A stretch of DNA of 64,000 nucleotides from Streptomyces graminofaciens (GCF_030294945.1 NZ_AP018448.1:6416001-6480000), one strand, 5' to 3'; positions 7,484-15,429 are shown, numbered from the stretch's first letter. Notes: generated by a model from the sequence alone, not told the origin. Translations and numbers: made by a program.

Positions 7484-8164
7484 TCACATCAGCAGGTCGG
7501 CCACCTGGGCCTCGCCCTCGCGGTATCTGCGGGCGATCTCGGCGCTGCAGTCGTCCGCCGTGCGCTGCAGACGCTGGCGGCGGCCGGAGACCTGCTGTTC
7601 GTAGCGGACGAGACGCGCGAGCCCGGCGCCCAGCTCCTCGTCCGTACGGGCCTGGAGGTCGGACAGCTCGACCTCGGAGAGCATCTCGGCGGCCAGCAGG
7701 CGGTACTCCTCGCCGTGCGGGGTGCCCACGGTGACATGGCGGGCCGAGGAGCGCTGCCGGGCCGGAGCGTCCGTGAGGATCGCCGAGAGCCGGTCGACGA
7801 AAGCCGACGCCTCCCCCGAGCCGGAGCCCACTCCCGATCCCGATCCCATTCCCATTCCCGAACCCGAACCCGAACCCGATCCCGGGGATTCGGCCCCGCC
7901 CCCTCTCCTCACCAGCTCCGCCCGCAGGATGTCGATCCGCCCCTGGAGCAGCCGTCGTACGTAACTGAGGTCCGCCTCGTCGCGCTGGGCGTCCCGGCGC
8001 AGTGTGCGCAGTTCGGGCAGCCGCAGCCGTGTGAGGTCGTGCTCGGGTCGGTCCTGCGGCGGCAGCGGGACGCTGTCCGTGCGCTGGACCGGCGCCCGGC
8101 ACGCACCACTCCCGATGCCCGTTCCCGCTGTTTCCGCCGTACCCGCCATGCTCGATGTGCTCAT
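7484..8164 (-). CDS. rsiG: RsiG, c-di-GMP-dependent anti-sigma factor of WhiG
   Basis: A 226-aa helical protein with two copies of the RsiG c-di-GMP motif E-x3-S-x2-R-x3-Q-x3-D: E63/S67/R70/Q74/D78 and E189/S193/R196/Q200/D204. All ten signature residues are present. RsiG dimerises around two c-di-GMP molecules and holds the sporulation sigma factor WhiG inactive until c-di-GMP falls. Between the motifs lies a Gly/Ser/Met linker (about residues 95-118) coded by a hexanucleotide microsatellite. ATG 8164 is chosen; an in-frame TTG lies at 8173. The gene sits beside devE, so this end of the window groups developmental control genes. Confidence 0.92.
   Translation of the reverse strand: MSTSSMAGTAETAGTGIGSGACRAPVQRTDSVPLPPQDRPEHDLTRLRLPELRTLRRDAQRDEADLSYVRRLLQGRIDILRAELVRRGGGAESPGSGSGSGSGMGMGSGSGVGSGSGEASAFVDRLSAILTDAPARQRSSARHVTVGTPHGEEYRLLAAEMLSEVELSDLQARTDEELGAGLARLVRYEQQVSGRRQRLQRTADDCSAEIARRYREGEAQVADLLM
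7818..7887. repeat. Hexanucleotide microsatellite in the rsiG linker
   Basis: Repeats of cccgat, cccatt and cccgaa run in direct array. On the minus strand they code GS and GM dipeptides in the region between the two c-di-GMP motifs. The 6-bp period preserves reading frame. Confidence 0.9.
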
Positions 8165-8379
8165 GCGCCTCAACCGTCCCCTCGACCGGCGTGTGTGAGC
8201 ATGGTGCCACTCCGAGTGGCCGCTATGTGACCGACTACCCCCGATCCACCCCAGATGGTCGGTAATGGATCAATGAGAAAGACCGGGCAAAGCGCTCTTC
8301 AAACGCTGGTGATCACAAACCCCCCGTAAGGAGGACCCCCGGCCGTACGGGCGGTGACGGCGGCGTCATGATGGTCGGT

Positions 8380-8805
8380 ATGCGTGCGGTGGTGCAGAGA
8401 GTGGACGGCGCGAGCGTCGTCGTGGACGGCGAGACGGTCGGCGCGATCGAGGGCGAGGGGCTGTGCGTCCTCGTCGGGGTCACGCACGAGGACACCAAGG
8501 AGAAGGCGGCCCAACTGGCCCGCAAACTCTGGTCGATCCGCATGCTCCACGACGAGAAGTCGTGCAGCGACATCGACGCGCCCCTCCTCGTCATCAGCCA
8601 GTTCACGCTGTACGGCGACGCCCGCAAGGGCCGCCGCCCCACCTGGAACGCGGCCGCCCCCGGCGAGGTCGCCGAGCCCCTGGTCGACGAGGTCGTGGCA
8701 CAGCTGCGCTCGCTGGGCGCGACAGTGGCGACGGGCCGCTTCGGCGCGCGGATGCGCGTGTCACTGACGAACGACGGGCCCTTCACCGTCCTCGTCGAGG
8801 TCTGA
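8380..8805 (+). CDS. dtd: D-aminoacyl-tRNA deacylase
   Basis: A 141-aa DTD protein that removes D-amino acids, and glycine from tRNA-Ala, to protect translation. Family motifs are MRAVVQRV at the start, the catalytic SQFTLYGD block (about residue 78) and the second active-site strip LTNDGPFT (about 128). Length is typical. ATG 8380 matches the usual N-terminus; ATG 8368 and 8371 are upstream in frame. A lipoprotein gene follows after 5 nt, suggesting co-transcription. Confidence 0.95.
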   Translation: MRAVVQRVDGASVVVDGETVGAIEGEGLCVLVGVTHEDTKEKAAQLARKLWSIRMLHDEKSCSDIDAPLLVISQFTLYGDARKGRRPTWNAAAPGEVAEPLVDEVVAQLRSLGATVATGRFGARMRVSLTNDGPFTVLVEV

Positions 8806-8810
8806 GCATC

Positions 8811-9614
8811 ATGAAGAGGGCGAGACCCCCGAAGAGACCCGCGCACGTGCTCGTGGCCGCCCTGCTCGCGCCGATGCTGGCGGCATGCTCGACCGAGACG
8901 AAGGACGACACGGCGAAGCCCCCCGCGAAGCCGCCTGCGGAGACTCCCGCAAGGACCCCCGCCGAGACCTCCTCGGAGCCCGCCCCCGAGCCCCTCTCGG
9001 CGAAGGAACTCAAGGCCTTGGTGCTCACGACGGCCCAGACGCCGAGCGGCTTCGAGGTCTACCGCACGGTCGCGCGCAAGGCCCGCCCCCTTGAGGGCCA
9101 GGAAGTGGTGCGGCCGAAGAAGTGCGCGGTACTGCGCAACCCGGAGCTCAAGGCGTCGGTGGAGGCCTCCACCGCCAGGGCGATCCTCGAACGGCCCACC
9201 GAGGGCCTCGACCGGCACACCATCGTCGTCGCCGGCTGGTCCTCCGAGGCCGATGCCAGGACCAGAATGGCCGCGTTGCGCGAGGCGCTCGGAGGCTGCG
9301 GCTCGATCCAGTACGAGAACACGTACGCGCCGGGCACCCGGGAGGCCCGCCTCCAGCCGGAGAATGCCCCGGAGCTGGGCGACGAGGCACTCCGCTACAC
9401 CGAGAACGGGCCCACGTCCTACCAAGGGCTCACCGTCGTACGCGTCCGGGACGTCATCGTCTACGTGAAGGCCGACACCCTCTTCGGCTTCGGCACGCCC
9501 CTGTCCGCCGCCAAGCGCAAGGAACTCACACCCGGGTTCGAGGAGAAGCTCGTCCGCGCCCAGGTCGACAAGGTCCAGCGGACTCTGGATCAGGGCTCGA
9601 CCACGACCTCCTGA
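8811..9614 (+). CDS. Putative secreted lipoprotein
   Basis: A 267-aa protein with a basic N-terminus, hydrophobic stretch and lipobox MLAAC (Cys near residue 26), so lipid-anchored outside the membrane. A Pro/Ala/Thr-rich spacer (about residues 30-60) tethers a globular domain of about 200 residues with two further Cys. I do not recognise the domain. It starts 5 nt after dtd and its last 25 bases overlap the convergent YgfZ-like gene. Confidence 0.75.
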   Translation: MKRARPPKRPAHVLVAALLAPMLAACSTETKDDTAKPPAKPPAETPARTPAETSSEPAPEPLSAKELKALVLTTAQTPSGFEVYRTVARKARPLEGQEVVRPKKCAVLRNPELKASVEASTARAILERPTEGLDRHTIVVAGWSSEADARTRMAALREALGGCGSIQYENTYAPGTREARLQPENAPELGDEALRYTENGPTSYQGLTVVRVRDVIVYVKADTLFGFGTPLSAAKRKELTPGFEEKLVRAQVDKVQRTLDQGSTTTS

Positions 9615-10555
9615 GCCGCCGCCGTCGTGTCAGCCATCAGACGGGCGTCGATCGGTACGTTCCGCTTGACCAGGGCCAGGGCCACCGGGCCCAGCTCGTG
9701 ATGGCGTACGGACGTCGTCACGAAGCCGATCTTGCGCCCGTCGGGGTCCTCGTCGGCGAGCCGGATCTCCGTGCCGCGCGGCGGCAGATGGACCTCGCTG
9801 CCGTCCAGGTGGAGAAAGACCAGCCGGCGCGGGGGCTTGCCCAGGTTCTGCACCCGGGCGACCGTCTCCTGCCCCCGGTAGCAGCCCTTCTGGAGGTGCA
9901 CGGCCGTACCGATCCAGCCCAGCTCGTGCGGGATGGTCCGGTGGTCGGTCTCGAAGCCGAGCCTCGGCCGGTGGTGCTCGACCCGCAGCGCCTCGTACGC
10001 CAGCAGCCCGGCCGCCGGGCCCGTCTTCTCCGCGTACGCCTCCAGGTCGGCGCGCGGCAGGAACAGATCCCTGCCGTACGGCGTCTCGCGTACGACCACG
10101 CCCTGCGGGACCTCCGCGATGGAACCGGCGGGCTGGTGGACGACGGCGAAGTCGGCGGTCCTGTCGGCCACTTCGACGCGGTAGAAGAACTTCATCGACT
10201 CCAGGTACGCGAGCAGCGCGTCCTGGGTGCCGGGCTCGATGTGGGCCCAGACGGTGGTGCCGTCGTCCACGAGGTACAGGGCGTGCTCGATGTGGCCGTT
10301 GGCGGAGAGGATCAAGGCCTCGGTGGCCTGTCCGGTGGGGAGTTCGCTGACGTGCTGGGTGACGAGCAGATGCAGCCAGCTCAGCCGGTCCTCACCGGTG
10401 ACCGCGATGACACCGCGGTGCGAGAGGTCGACGAATCCGGTGCCCTCGGCGAGGGCGCGCTGTTCGCGGAACAGGTCGCCGTAGTGGGCGGCGACGCCTT
10501 CGTCCACGCCCTCGGCGGGGACGGCGCCGGACAGGGACAGCAGAGGACTCTTCAT
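9590..10555 (-). CDS. ygfZ: YgfZ/GcvT-like folate-binding protein
   Basis: A 321-aa protein of the YgfZ family, folate-dependent factors that help assemble or repair Fe-S enzymes such as MiaB. The diagnostic motif KGCYRGQETVARV (Cys near residue 226) is present, with the GcvT-like fold throughout (FVDLSHRGVIAVTGEDR near the N-terminus). Length fits the family. It is followed on the same strand by nothing close and its 3' end overlaps the lipoprotein gene tail to tail. nur lies 10 nt upstream on the same strand, so the two may be co-transcribed. Confidence 0.9.
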   Translation of the reverse strand: MKSPLLSLSGAVPAEGVDEGVAAHYGDLFREQRALAEGTGFVDLSHRGVIAVTGEDRLSWLHLLVTQHVSELPTGQATEALILSANGHIEHALYLVDDGTTVWAHIEPGTQDALLAYLESMKFFYRVEVADRTADFAVVHQPAGSIAEVPQGVVVRETPYGRDLFLPRADLEAYAEKTGPAAGLLAYEALRVEHHRPRLGFETDHRTIPHELGWIGTAVHLQKGCYRGQETVARVQNLGKPPRRLVFLHLDGSEVHLPPRGTEIRLADEDPDGRKIGFVTTSVRHHELGPVALALVKRNVPIDARLMADTTAAAQEVVVEP

Positions 10556-10565
10556 ATGCCTAAGC

Positions 10566-11015
10566 CTACGACTCGGTAGTTGAATGCTTGAGCGAGCTCT
10601 TCTCCGTGCAGTCCTTGCAGCGGCCGAAGATCGCGAAGTGCTTCATGTCCGTCTCGAAGCCGAAGGTGCCACGCAGCTTGGCCGTGAACTCGGCGGCCAC
10701 CTGGACGTCCGCCTCGATCACGTTCTCGCAGTCCCGGCAGACCAGGTGGATGTGGTGGTGCCGGTCGGCGAGGTGATAGGTCGGCGCGCCGTGGCCCAGG
10801 TGGGCGTGGCTGACCAGCCCGAGCTCCTCCAGAAGCTCCAGGGTCCGGTAGACCGTCGAGATATTGACCCCCGACGCCGTCTTCCTCACTTCCACGAGGA
10901 TGTCGTCGGGGGTCGCGTGCTCCAGGGTGTCCACGGCTTCGAGGACAAGCTGACGCTGCGGCGTCAGCCGGTAGCCGCGCTGCCTGAGGTCGCTCTTCCA
11001 GTCGGTGCTCACCAC
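10566..11015 (-). CDS. nur: Nickel-responsive Fur-family regulator Nur
   Basis: A 149-aa Fur-family repressor. The sequence MVSTDWKSDLRQRGYRLTPQ and the His-rich segment ADRHHHIHL closely match my memory of S. coelicolor Nur, which in nickel represses the Fe-SOD gene sodF and nickel uptake genes. It has the Fur winged helix (residues about 10-80), His metal ligands around residue 88, a CxxC pair (CRDC) and a second pair near the C-terminus (CKDC). GTG 11015 or GTG 11012 starts. A near-perfect palindrome lies 14 nt upstream and may be an autoregulatory site. Confidence 0.92.
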   Translation of the reverse strand: MVSTDWKSDLRQRGYRLTPQRQLVLEAVDTLEHATPDDILVEVRKTASGVNISTVYRTLELLEELGLVSHAHLGHGAPTYHLADRHHHIHLVCRDCENVIEADVQVAAEFTAKLRGTFGFETDMKHFAIFGRCKDCTEKSSLKHSTTES

Positions 11016-11028
11016 ACCGACGAGTCTA

Positions 11029-11047
11029 GGCCTACTTGAAGTAGGCC
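11029..11047. promoter_or_regulatory. 19-bp palindrome upstream of nur
   Basis: GGCCTACTT and AAGTAGGCC flank one central G, ending 13 nt before the nur GTG. The inner CTACTTGAAG also forms the 3' end of the nitrobindin-like gene (11062-11071), so the spacer looks like a partial duplication of that gene end. It could be a Fur-type operator or a hairpin. Confidence 0.5.
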
Positions 11048-11061
11048 CACTCGGTGCAGGC

Positions 11062-11637
11062 CTACTTGAAGAAGGCGATGCCGTCGTCCGGCATGTCGTC
11101 CGGGAGGGCCTTGGCCCAGCGCTCGACGTCCTCCGGGGTGACGACCTTCTTCAGGTGCGCCGACATGTAGGGGCGCAGCTCGACCTCGGGGGTCTGCTTC
11201 TCGCCGACCCACATCAGGTCGCTGTGCACATAGCCGTAGAGCCGCTTGCCGCCGTTGTAGGGCCCCGAGGCCGCCGTACGCGCGACCGCGTCCGTGACCA
11301 GGTCGATCTGCGGCTTCTGCTTGGCCAGCTCGCCGTACCAGATTTCCACGACGCCGTCGTCGCGGACCATCGTGATCTCGACCTTGCGGTCGGCGTCGAC
11401 GCGCCAGAAGCCGGACTCGGTCTCCAGCGGCCGGACCTTGTTCCCGTCCTTGTCCAGCACCCAGGTGTGGGAGCGGTACTCCAGGAAGTCCCGGCCGTCG
11501 TGGGAGAAGGTGACCTCCTGGCCGAAGTTGCACTTCTCCGAGCCGGGGAAGTCGTGCACGCCCGCGCCCGCCCAGCTGCCGAGCAGGAAGGCGAGGGGGA
11601 CGAGGTCCTTGTGAAGGTCGGACGGGATCTCGATCAT
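11062..11637 (-). CDS. FABP-like / nitrobindin-family heme protein
   Basis: A 191-aa beta-barrel protein of the nitrobindin (DUF1794, THAP4-like) family. The motif GSWAGAG near residue 21 is the signature, and the barrel strands (FLEYRSHTW, SGFWRVDADRKVEITM) follow. Family members bind ferric heme, and some isomerise peroxynitrite to nitrate. It ends 46 nt before nur in the same direction. Signal peptide absent, so cytoplasmic. Confidence 0.88.
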   Translation of the reverse strand: MIEIPSDLHKDLVPLAFLLGSWAGAGVHDFPGSEKCNFGQEVTFSHDGRDFLEYRSHTWVLDKDGNKVRPLETESGFWRVDADRKVEITMVRDDGVVEIWYGELAKQKPQIDLVTDAVARTAASGPYNGGKRLYGYVHSDLMWVGEKQTPEVELRPYMSAHLKKVVTPEDVERWAKALPDDMPDDGIAFFK

Positions 11638-11663
11638 GAGCGGCAGTATTTCCTAGACGTGGG

Positions 11664-11762
11664 TCAGCGCTGGCCCTGGTAAAGCTTCTTCACGGTCAGA
11701 CCGGCGAAGGCGAGGACGCCGACGCAGACCAGGACCAGCAGGGCTTCGAAGAAGATCTCCAC
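11664..11762 (-). CDS. 32-aa single-span membrane peptide
   Basis: GTG at 11762 with a GAGGAG ribosome site 6 nt upstream codes a 32-residue peptide: one hydrophobic segment (EALLVLVCVGVLAFAGLTV) and a basic tail KKLYQGQR. The strong site and clean membrane span argue for a real gene. Function unknown. Confidence 0.65.
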   Translation of the reverse strand: MEIFFEALLVLVCVGVLAFAGLTVKKLYQGQR

Positions 11763-11907
11763 GGGGTGCTCCTCGGATGAGCGGAGGGTCGTACACAGAC
11801 AAAGGCCGGGGCCCAGCTTACGCGGCCGGGGCGGGGGCCGGTCGGTCAGGCTCCCTTCGGACGGCCGGGGCCCGGCGACCGACCGTACGGCGGACTACGC
11901 TTCGGAC

Positions 11908-12270
11908 ATGGCGAAGAAGCTCGTGATCAAGGTGACGGCCGGGGCGGACGCCCCCGAGCGCTGCTCCCAGGCCTTCACGGTGGCCGCGGTGGCCGTGGCG
12001 AGCGGGGTCGAGGTCTCGCTCTGGCTGACCGGTGAGTCCGCGTGGTTCGCGCTGCCGGGCCGGGCCGCCGAGTTCGAACTGCCGCACGCGGCGCCGCTGC
12101 CCGATCTGCTCGACTCGGTCCTGGCCGCCGGCCGGCTCACGCTGTGCACGCAGTGCGCCGCCCGCCGGGACATCACCGAGCAGGACGTCATCAAGGGCGT
12201 ACGGATCGCCGGGGCGCAGGTCTTCGTGCAGGAGGCCATGGCGGACGACACTCAGGCGCTGGTGTACTGA
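11908..12270 (+). CDS. DsrE/DsrF-like family protein
   Basis: A 120-aa single-domain protein of the DsrE fold (KLVIKVTAGADAPERCSQAF at the start; LTLCTQCAARRDI near residue 80). Family members relay sulfur through a conserved Cys or serve as small scaffolds. Here the candidate residues are the two Cys in CTQC. The gene stands alone and no partner is visible. The sulfurtransferase unit is 0.9 kb away but on the other strand. Confidence 0.82.
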   Translation: MAKKLVIKVTAGADAPERCSQAFTVAAVAVASGVEVSLWLTGESAWFALPGRAAEFELPHAAPLPDLLDSVLAAGRLTLCTQCAARRDITEQDVIKGVRIAGAQVFVQEAMADDTQALVY

Positions 12271-12347
12271 GCCGGGCGTTCTTCGCCCCCGCCGCCCCTC
12301 CCCGTCCCATCCCCCAGGGGCGCTGCCCCTTCGACCCCGATCGCGCG

Positions 12348-12430
12348 GGAGAGCTCGGGTGAGTGGGGTCCGTTGGCGGGTGCGGGTCCGTCGTGGTTTC
12401 TCGCGCAGTTCCCGCGCCCCTGAATGACCG
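12348..12430. repeat. Dispersed Streptomyces intergenic repeat, copy A
   Basis: GAGAGCTCGGGTG..GTGGGGT, GGCGGGTGCGGGT and an inverted copy of the GGGGCGCGGGAACTGCGCG element (12396-12425) fill the space between the DsrE gene and the DUF3099 gene. The first part recurs at 15354-15393 and the last element recurs around 48555 and 50398-50500. Confidence 0.7.
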
Positions 12431-12445
12431 GGGGCGCCAGAGAAC

Positions 12446-12709
12446 TCACCGCGGTGGGCGTTTCTTGCCGTCCAGTTCGTCCCACCACTCGTCGGACTTG
12501 GGGTCGCCGGACGGATCGTCCCACCAGCGGTCGTCGGGGCCTCGCCGGTTGGCCACCACGGCGGCCAGCGGCGGGATGACCATGGCGACCACACACATGC
12601 CGACCGCGACCGGGATCGACCAGAGGCGTACGACAGCCCAGGCCAGGACGAAGAGGCCCAGGCACGTCCCCATCAGGGCGAAGTACACGTGACGTCGCCG
12701 TGCGTACAT
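12446..12709 (-). CDS. DUF3099-family membrane protein
   Basis: An 87-aa protein with two membrane helices (YFALMGTCLGLFVLAWAVV and VGMCVVAMVIPPLAAVV) and a cytoplasmic acidic tail rich in Trp and Asp (WWDDPSGDPKSDEWWDELDG). This matches the actinobacterial DUF3099 family. The start at ATG 12709 gives the usual short basic N-terminus. Function unknown. Confidence 0.8.
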   Translation of the reverse strand: MYARRRHVYFALMGTCLGLFVLAWAVVRLWSIPVAVGMCVVAMVIPPLAAVVANRRGPDDRWWDDPSGDPKSDEWWDELDGKKRPPR

Positions 12710-12739
12710 ACGTCCAGAGTAGGCCGGGAGCGACGCGAA

Positions 12740-12765
12740 GGGCCGCACCCCGAAAGGTGCGGCCC
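12740..12765 (-). terminator. Hairpin downstream of the DUF1416 gene
   Basis: A 10-bp stem (GGGCCGCACC / GGTGCGGCCC) with a 6-nt CCGAAA loop lies 20 nt after the DUF1416 stop. It probably ends the leader-cysA-DUF1416 transcript. Confidence 0.65.
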
Positions 12766-12785
12766 TCGCAGTGTTCAGGCTCGCC

Positions 12786-13073
12786 TCAGACGGCGATGGC
12801 GACCTCGGACAGGCCACCCTTCTGGGCGACGACCGTACGGTCGGCCGTGGCGCCGGGGACGAGGGCGCGCACGGTCCACGTGCCCTCGGCCGCGTAGAAG
12901 CGGAACTGCCCCGTGGCGGAGGTGGGGACCTCCGCGGTGAACTCGCCGGTCGAGTCCAGCAGACGGACGTAGCCGACGACGGGCTCGCCGTCCTTCGTCA
13001 CCTGGCCCTGGATCGTGGTCTCACCGGGCTTGATCGTCGAGGCGTCCGGGCCGCCGGCCTTCGCTCCACACAT
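12786..13073 (-). CDS. DUF1416 family protein linked to cysA
   Basis: A 95-aa protein, MCGAKAGGPD at the start, then a compact beta-sandwich (TTIQGQVTKDGEPVVGYVRLL, TGQFRFYAAEGTWTVRAL). DUF1416 genes follow thiosulfate sulfurtransferase genes across actinobacteria; here the gap to cysA is 101 nt on the same strand. The fold resembles carboxypeptidase regulatory or transthyretin-like domains. A sulfur-related role is inferred from context. Confidence 0.85.
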   Translation of the reverse strand: MCGAKAGGPDASTIKPGETTIQGQVTKDGEPVVGYVRLLDSTGEFTAEVPTSATGQFRFYAAEGTWTVRALVPGATADRTVVAQKGGLSEVAIAV

Positions 13074-13174
13074 GGCTTTCTCCAGAAAGGGTCTGACCGG
13101 AGGGAAGGCCGGTCGGGATGAACGGGGTGTTCGCTTACTACTGGTCTACTGCTGCTGGCCTGCTGCGGCTGGTC

Positions 13175-14014
13175 CTACTTGTTGGCGCCGAGCTCGATCG
13201 GGACGCCGACGAGGCTGCCGTACTCGGTCCAGGAACCGTCGTAGTTCTTGACGTTCTCGACACCGAGCAGCTCGTGCAGGACGAACCAGGTCAGCGCGGA
13301 GCGCTCACCGATACGGCAGTAGGCGATGGTGTCCTTCGCCAGGTCGACCTGCTCCTCGGCGTAGAGCTCCTTGAGCTCGTCGTCCGACTTGAAGGTGCCG
13401 TCGTCGTTGGCGTTCTTCGACCACGGGATGTTGCGGGCGGACGGGACGTGGCCCGGACGCTGCGACTGCTCCTGCGGCAGGTGGGCGGGGGCGAGCAGCT
13501 TGCCGGAGAACTCGTCGGGCGAGCGCACGTCGACCAGGTTCTGCGAGCCGATCGCGGCGACGACGTCGTCACGGAAGGCACGGATCGCGGTGTTCTGCGC
13601 CTTGGCCTTGTACTCGGTCGTGGGGCGCGCCGGCACCTCGTCGACCAGCTCGCGGGCGTCGAGCTCCCACTTCTTGCGACCGCCGTCGAGAAGCTTGACG
13701 TTCTCGTGGCCGTAGAGCTTGAAGTACCAGTACGCGTACGAGGCGAACCAGTTGTTGTTGCCGCCGTAGAGGACGACGAGGGTGTCGTTGCCGATGCCCT
13801 TCTCCGACAGCAGCTTCTCGAAGCCGGCCTGGTCGACGAAGTCACGGCGTACCGGGTCCTGGAGGTCCTTCGTCCAGTCGATCCGGATGGCGTTCTTGAT
13901 GTGGTTCTTCTCGTACGCGGTCGTGTCCTCGTCGACCTCGACGATGGCGATGTTCGGGTTGTCGAGGTTGGCCTCGACCCAGTCGGCGTCGACCAGGACG
14001 TCGCTGCGGCTCAT
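13175..14014 (-). CDS. cysA: Thiosulfate sulfurtransferase (rhodanese)
   Basis: A 279-aa two-domain rhodanese. The C-terminal domain carries the active-site loop YCRIGERSA (Cys near residue 233); the N-terminal domain is the usual inactive copy (LVVLYGGNNNWFASYAYWY). It transfers sulfane sulfur from thiosulfate to cyanide or other thiophilic acceptors and supplies sulfur for biosynthesis. ATG 14014 follows GGAGGAG. A 26-codon leader peptide lies 128 nt upstream, so the unit is probably controlled by cysteine availability. Confidence 0.93.
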   Translation of the reverse strand: MSRSDVLVDADWVEANLDNPNIAIVEVDEDTTAYEKNHIKNAIRIDWTKDLQDPVRRDFVDQAGFEKLLSEKGIGNDTLVVLYGGNNNWFASYAYWYFKLYGHENVKLLDGGRKKWELDARELVDEVPARPTTEYKAKAQNTAIRAFRDDVVAAIGSQNLVDVRSPDEFSGKLLAPAHLPQEQSQRPGHVPSARNIPWSKNANDDGTFKSDDELKELYAEEQVDLAKDTIAYCRIGERSALTWFVLHELLGVENVKNYDGSWTEYGSLVGVPIELGANK

Positions 14015-14142
14015 GCTCTTTCTCCTCCGGGGCAGTTGCGGCGGGGCGTGCGGGGTGTCTCCGGCGGTGCAGCCGGAGTGCGCGCACGGGTGGGGGCCCT
14101 GAGCGGGCAAGGCTGTGGGAACGCGACAGTCGATGCTGCCGC

Positions 14143-14223
14143 TCAGAAGGTGCGACAGAGCATGGCGGCGACGCGGCACAGGTCTACTGCCCGCCGCTTC
14201 GTGAGATCCGCCTGTCGCTTCAT
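14143..14223 (-). CDS. 26-aa leader peptide upstream of cysA
   Basis: ATG 14223 codes a 26-residue basic peptide (MKRQADLTKRRAVDLCRVAA, then MLCRTF) with two Cys codons, ending TGA at 14143. Actinobacterial sulfur operons are commonly preceded by such short peptides, annotated as putative or Cys-rich leader peptides. No ribosome site is visible and a promoter -10 box ends 8 nt before the ATG, so translation is probably leaderless. Slow decoding of the Cys codons at low cysteine would be a plausible attenuation signal. The 128-nt spacer to cysA would hold the responding structure. Confidence 0.75.
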   Translation of the reverse strand: MKRQADLTKRRAVDLCRVAAMLCRTF

Positions 14224-14231
14224 AGTTAGGG

Positions 14232-14261
14232 ATCGTAGGGACGGACAGGTGGGCGTGTCAC
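14232..14261 (-). promoter_or_regulatory. Promoter of the leader-cysA unit
   Basis: On the minus strand -35 GTGACA (14256-14261), an 18-bp spacer and -10 TACGAT (14232-14237) stand 8 nt before the leader ATG. Transcription would start at or next to the A of the ATG. Confidence 0.65.
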
Positions 14262-14388
14262 CGGCGTGTCGGATATTGAGACGCGATCGTCCGTTATGTG
14301 AGACCGATAGCGGTACGGACAGCGCCCGCGCCGATTCCCGAGAGGCGTATCGGTGATCACATCTACGGTACGGACATCACCGTCTCGC

Positions 14389-14449
14389 CTGTCGGACGCG
14401 GGTGGCGGACGCGCGTGTCGGACGCGGGTGTCGGACGCGGGTGTCGGTC
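14389..14449. repeat. 13-bp tandem repeat (tgtcggacgcggg)
   Basis: Four to five imperfect units lie between cysA leader and the LmeA-like gene. The rest of 14262-14459 shows no gene. Confidence 0.8.
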
Positions 14450-14459
14450 GAGCCTCGTC

Positions 14460-15203
14460 CTACCCCGCCAGCCTGATGTCCGAACCCTTCACCGTGATCT
14501 GCACCCCGTCCTTCGCCGCCTCGACCTTGTCGAGCTTGATGTCGCCGGGGAGGTCGTCGATGGACTGCTGGAAGTCGGTGATCGAGCGGACCGCGTCCTC
14601 GGCGAGCGAGAGGCCGCTCACCGCGGGCAGGGAGTCGGCGTGCACCTCGACCTTGTCGTTCTTCACGCTGACGGTGCTGAGAACGGAGACGGTCTGAGGA
14701 CCGAAGGCCGGGGGGTCGACCTCGACCTGGACCTTGATCTTGCCGTTGCCGCCGTCGGAGAGGCCCGTGACCCGGGCGGTGGTACCGAAGCCGACATCGG
14801 TCGGCTCCGACTTGGCCGCCTTGAGGAGTTCGTCGTACGCGACGGTCGCCGTACCGGTGGCGGTGGCCGCGGTGGCGGAGCTGTAGTCGCTGGAGAAGGC
14901 GACGCCGTGCATGCTGGCGGTGAGGTTCGCGATGCGGATGGTGTCGGCTGCGTCGCCGGAGCCGGTCGCCTTGGCCTCGTAGTTCTTGATGCCGACCTCG
15001 ACGTCGTCGAGCTCTCCGCTCGCGACCTGGGTGAGGAACGGGAAGCCCTTGATGGAGACGTCCGGGGTGGCGGTGAGGCCCTCGCTGGTCTTCAGCTGCT
15101 CGGCGACCTCGTCCTCGGCGAGGCCGACGGCGAAGCGGTCGGCGACGACGAAGAGCCCGCCGAGGATCACTGCGACGATGAGAAGTATTCGCACTGCGCG
15201 CAT
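14460..15203 (-). CDS. LmeA-like (DUF2993) phospholipid-binding exported protein
   Basis: A 247-aa protein with an N-terminal hydrophobic helix (VRILLIVAVILGGLFVVAD), then a DUF2993 domain. In mycobacteria the family member LmeA binds phosphoinositides and supports lipomannan elongation at the membrane. The pattern GFPFLTQVASGELDDVEV (about residue 60) is typical of the family. ATG 15203 places the signal anchor at the very N-terminus; upstream starts would add a basic non-conserved stretch. Monocistronic by spacing. Confidence 0.82.
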   Translation of the reverse strand: MRAVRILLIVAVILGGLFVVADRFAVGLAEDEVAEQLKTSEGLTATPDVSIKGFPFLTQVASGELDDVEVGIKNYEAKATGSGDAADTIRIANLTASMHGVAFSSDYSSATAATATGTATVAYDELLKAAKSEPTDVGFGTTARVTGLSDGGNGKIKVQVEVDPPAFGPQTVSVLSTVSVKNDKVEVHADSLPAVSGLSLAEDAVRSITDFQQSIDDLPGDIKLDKVEAAKDGVQITVKGSDIRLAG

Positions 15204-15353
15204 GTCTCGGTGTTCCCCGTCCCCACGTCGGTCGTCCAAGGCGTTCCGAACGACCGAAGCGGCCGCCCTGCGTGAGCGTAGCCCGGCCGGCGGCGGGCGG
15301 GGCGGGTTCGGGGGGCTTGTTGATCAGCTGTGACAGGTCCACCCGTGACGCCT

Positions 15354-15393
15354 GAGAGCTCGGGTGGGTGGGGTACTCCGGCGGGTGCGGGTT
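15354..15393. repeat. Dispersed intergenic repeat, copy B
   Basis: GAGAGCTCGGGTGGGTGGGG followed by GGCGGGTGCGGGTTCG closely repeats 12350-12390 in the same orientation. It lies between two convergent-independent genes with no coding role. Confidence 0.7.
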
Positions 15394-15429
15394 CGATCGA
15401 GTTGCTCGCCCCGGCCCGCAGCCGCCCCG

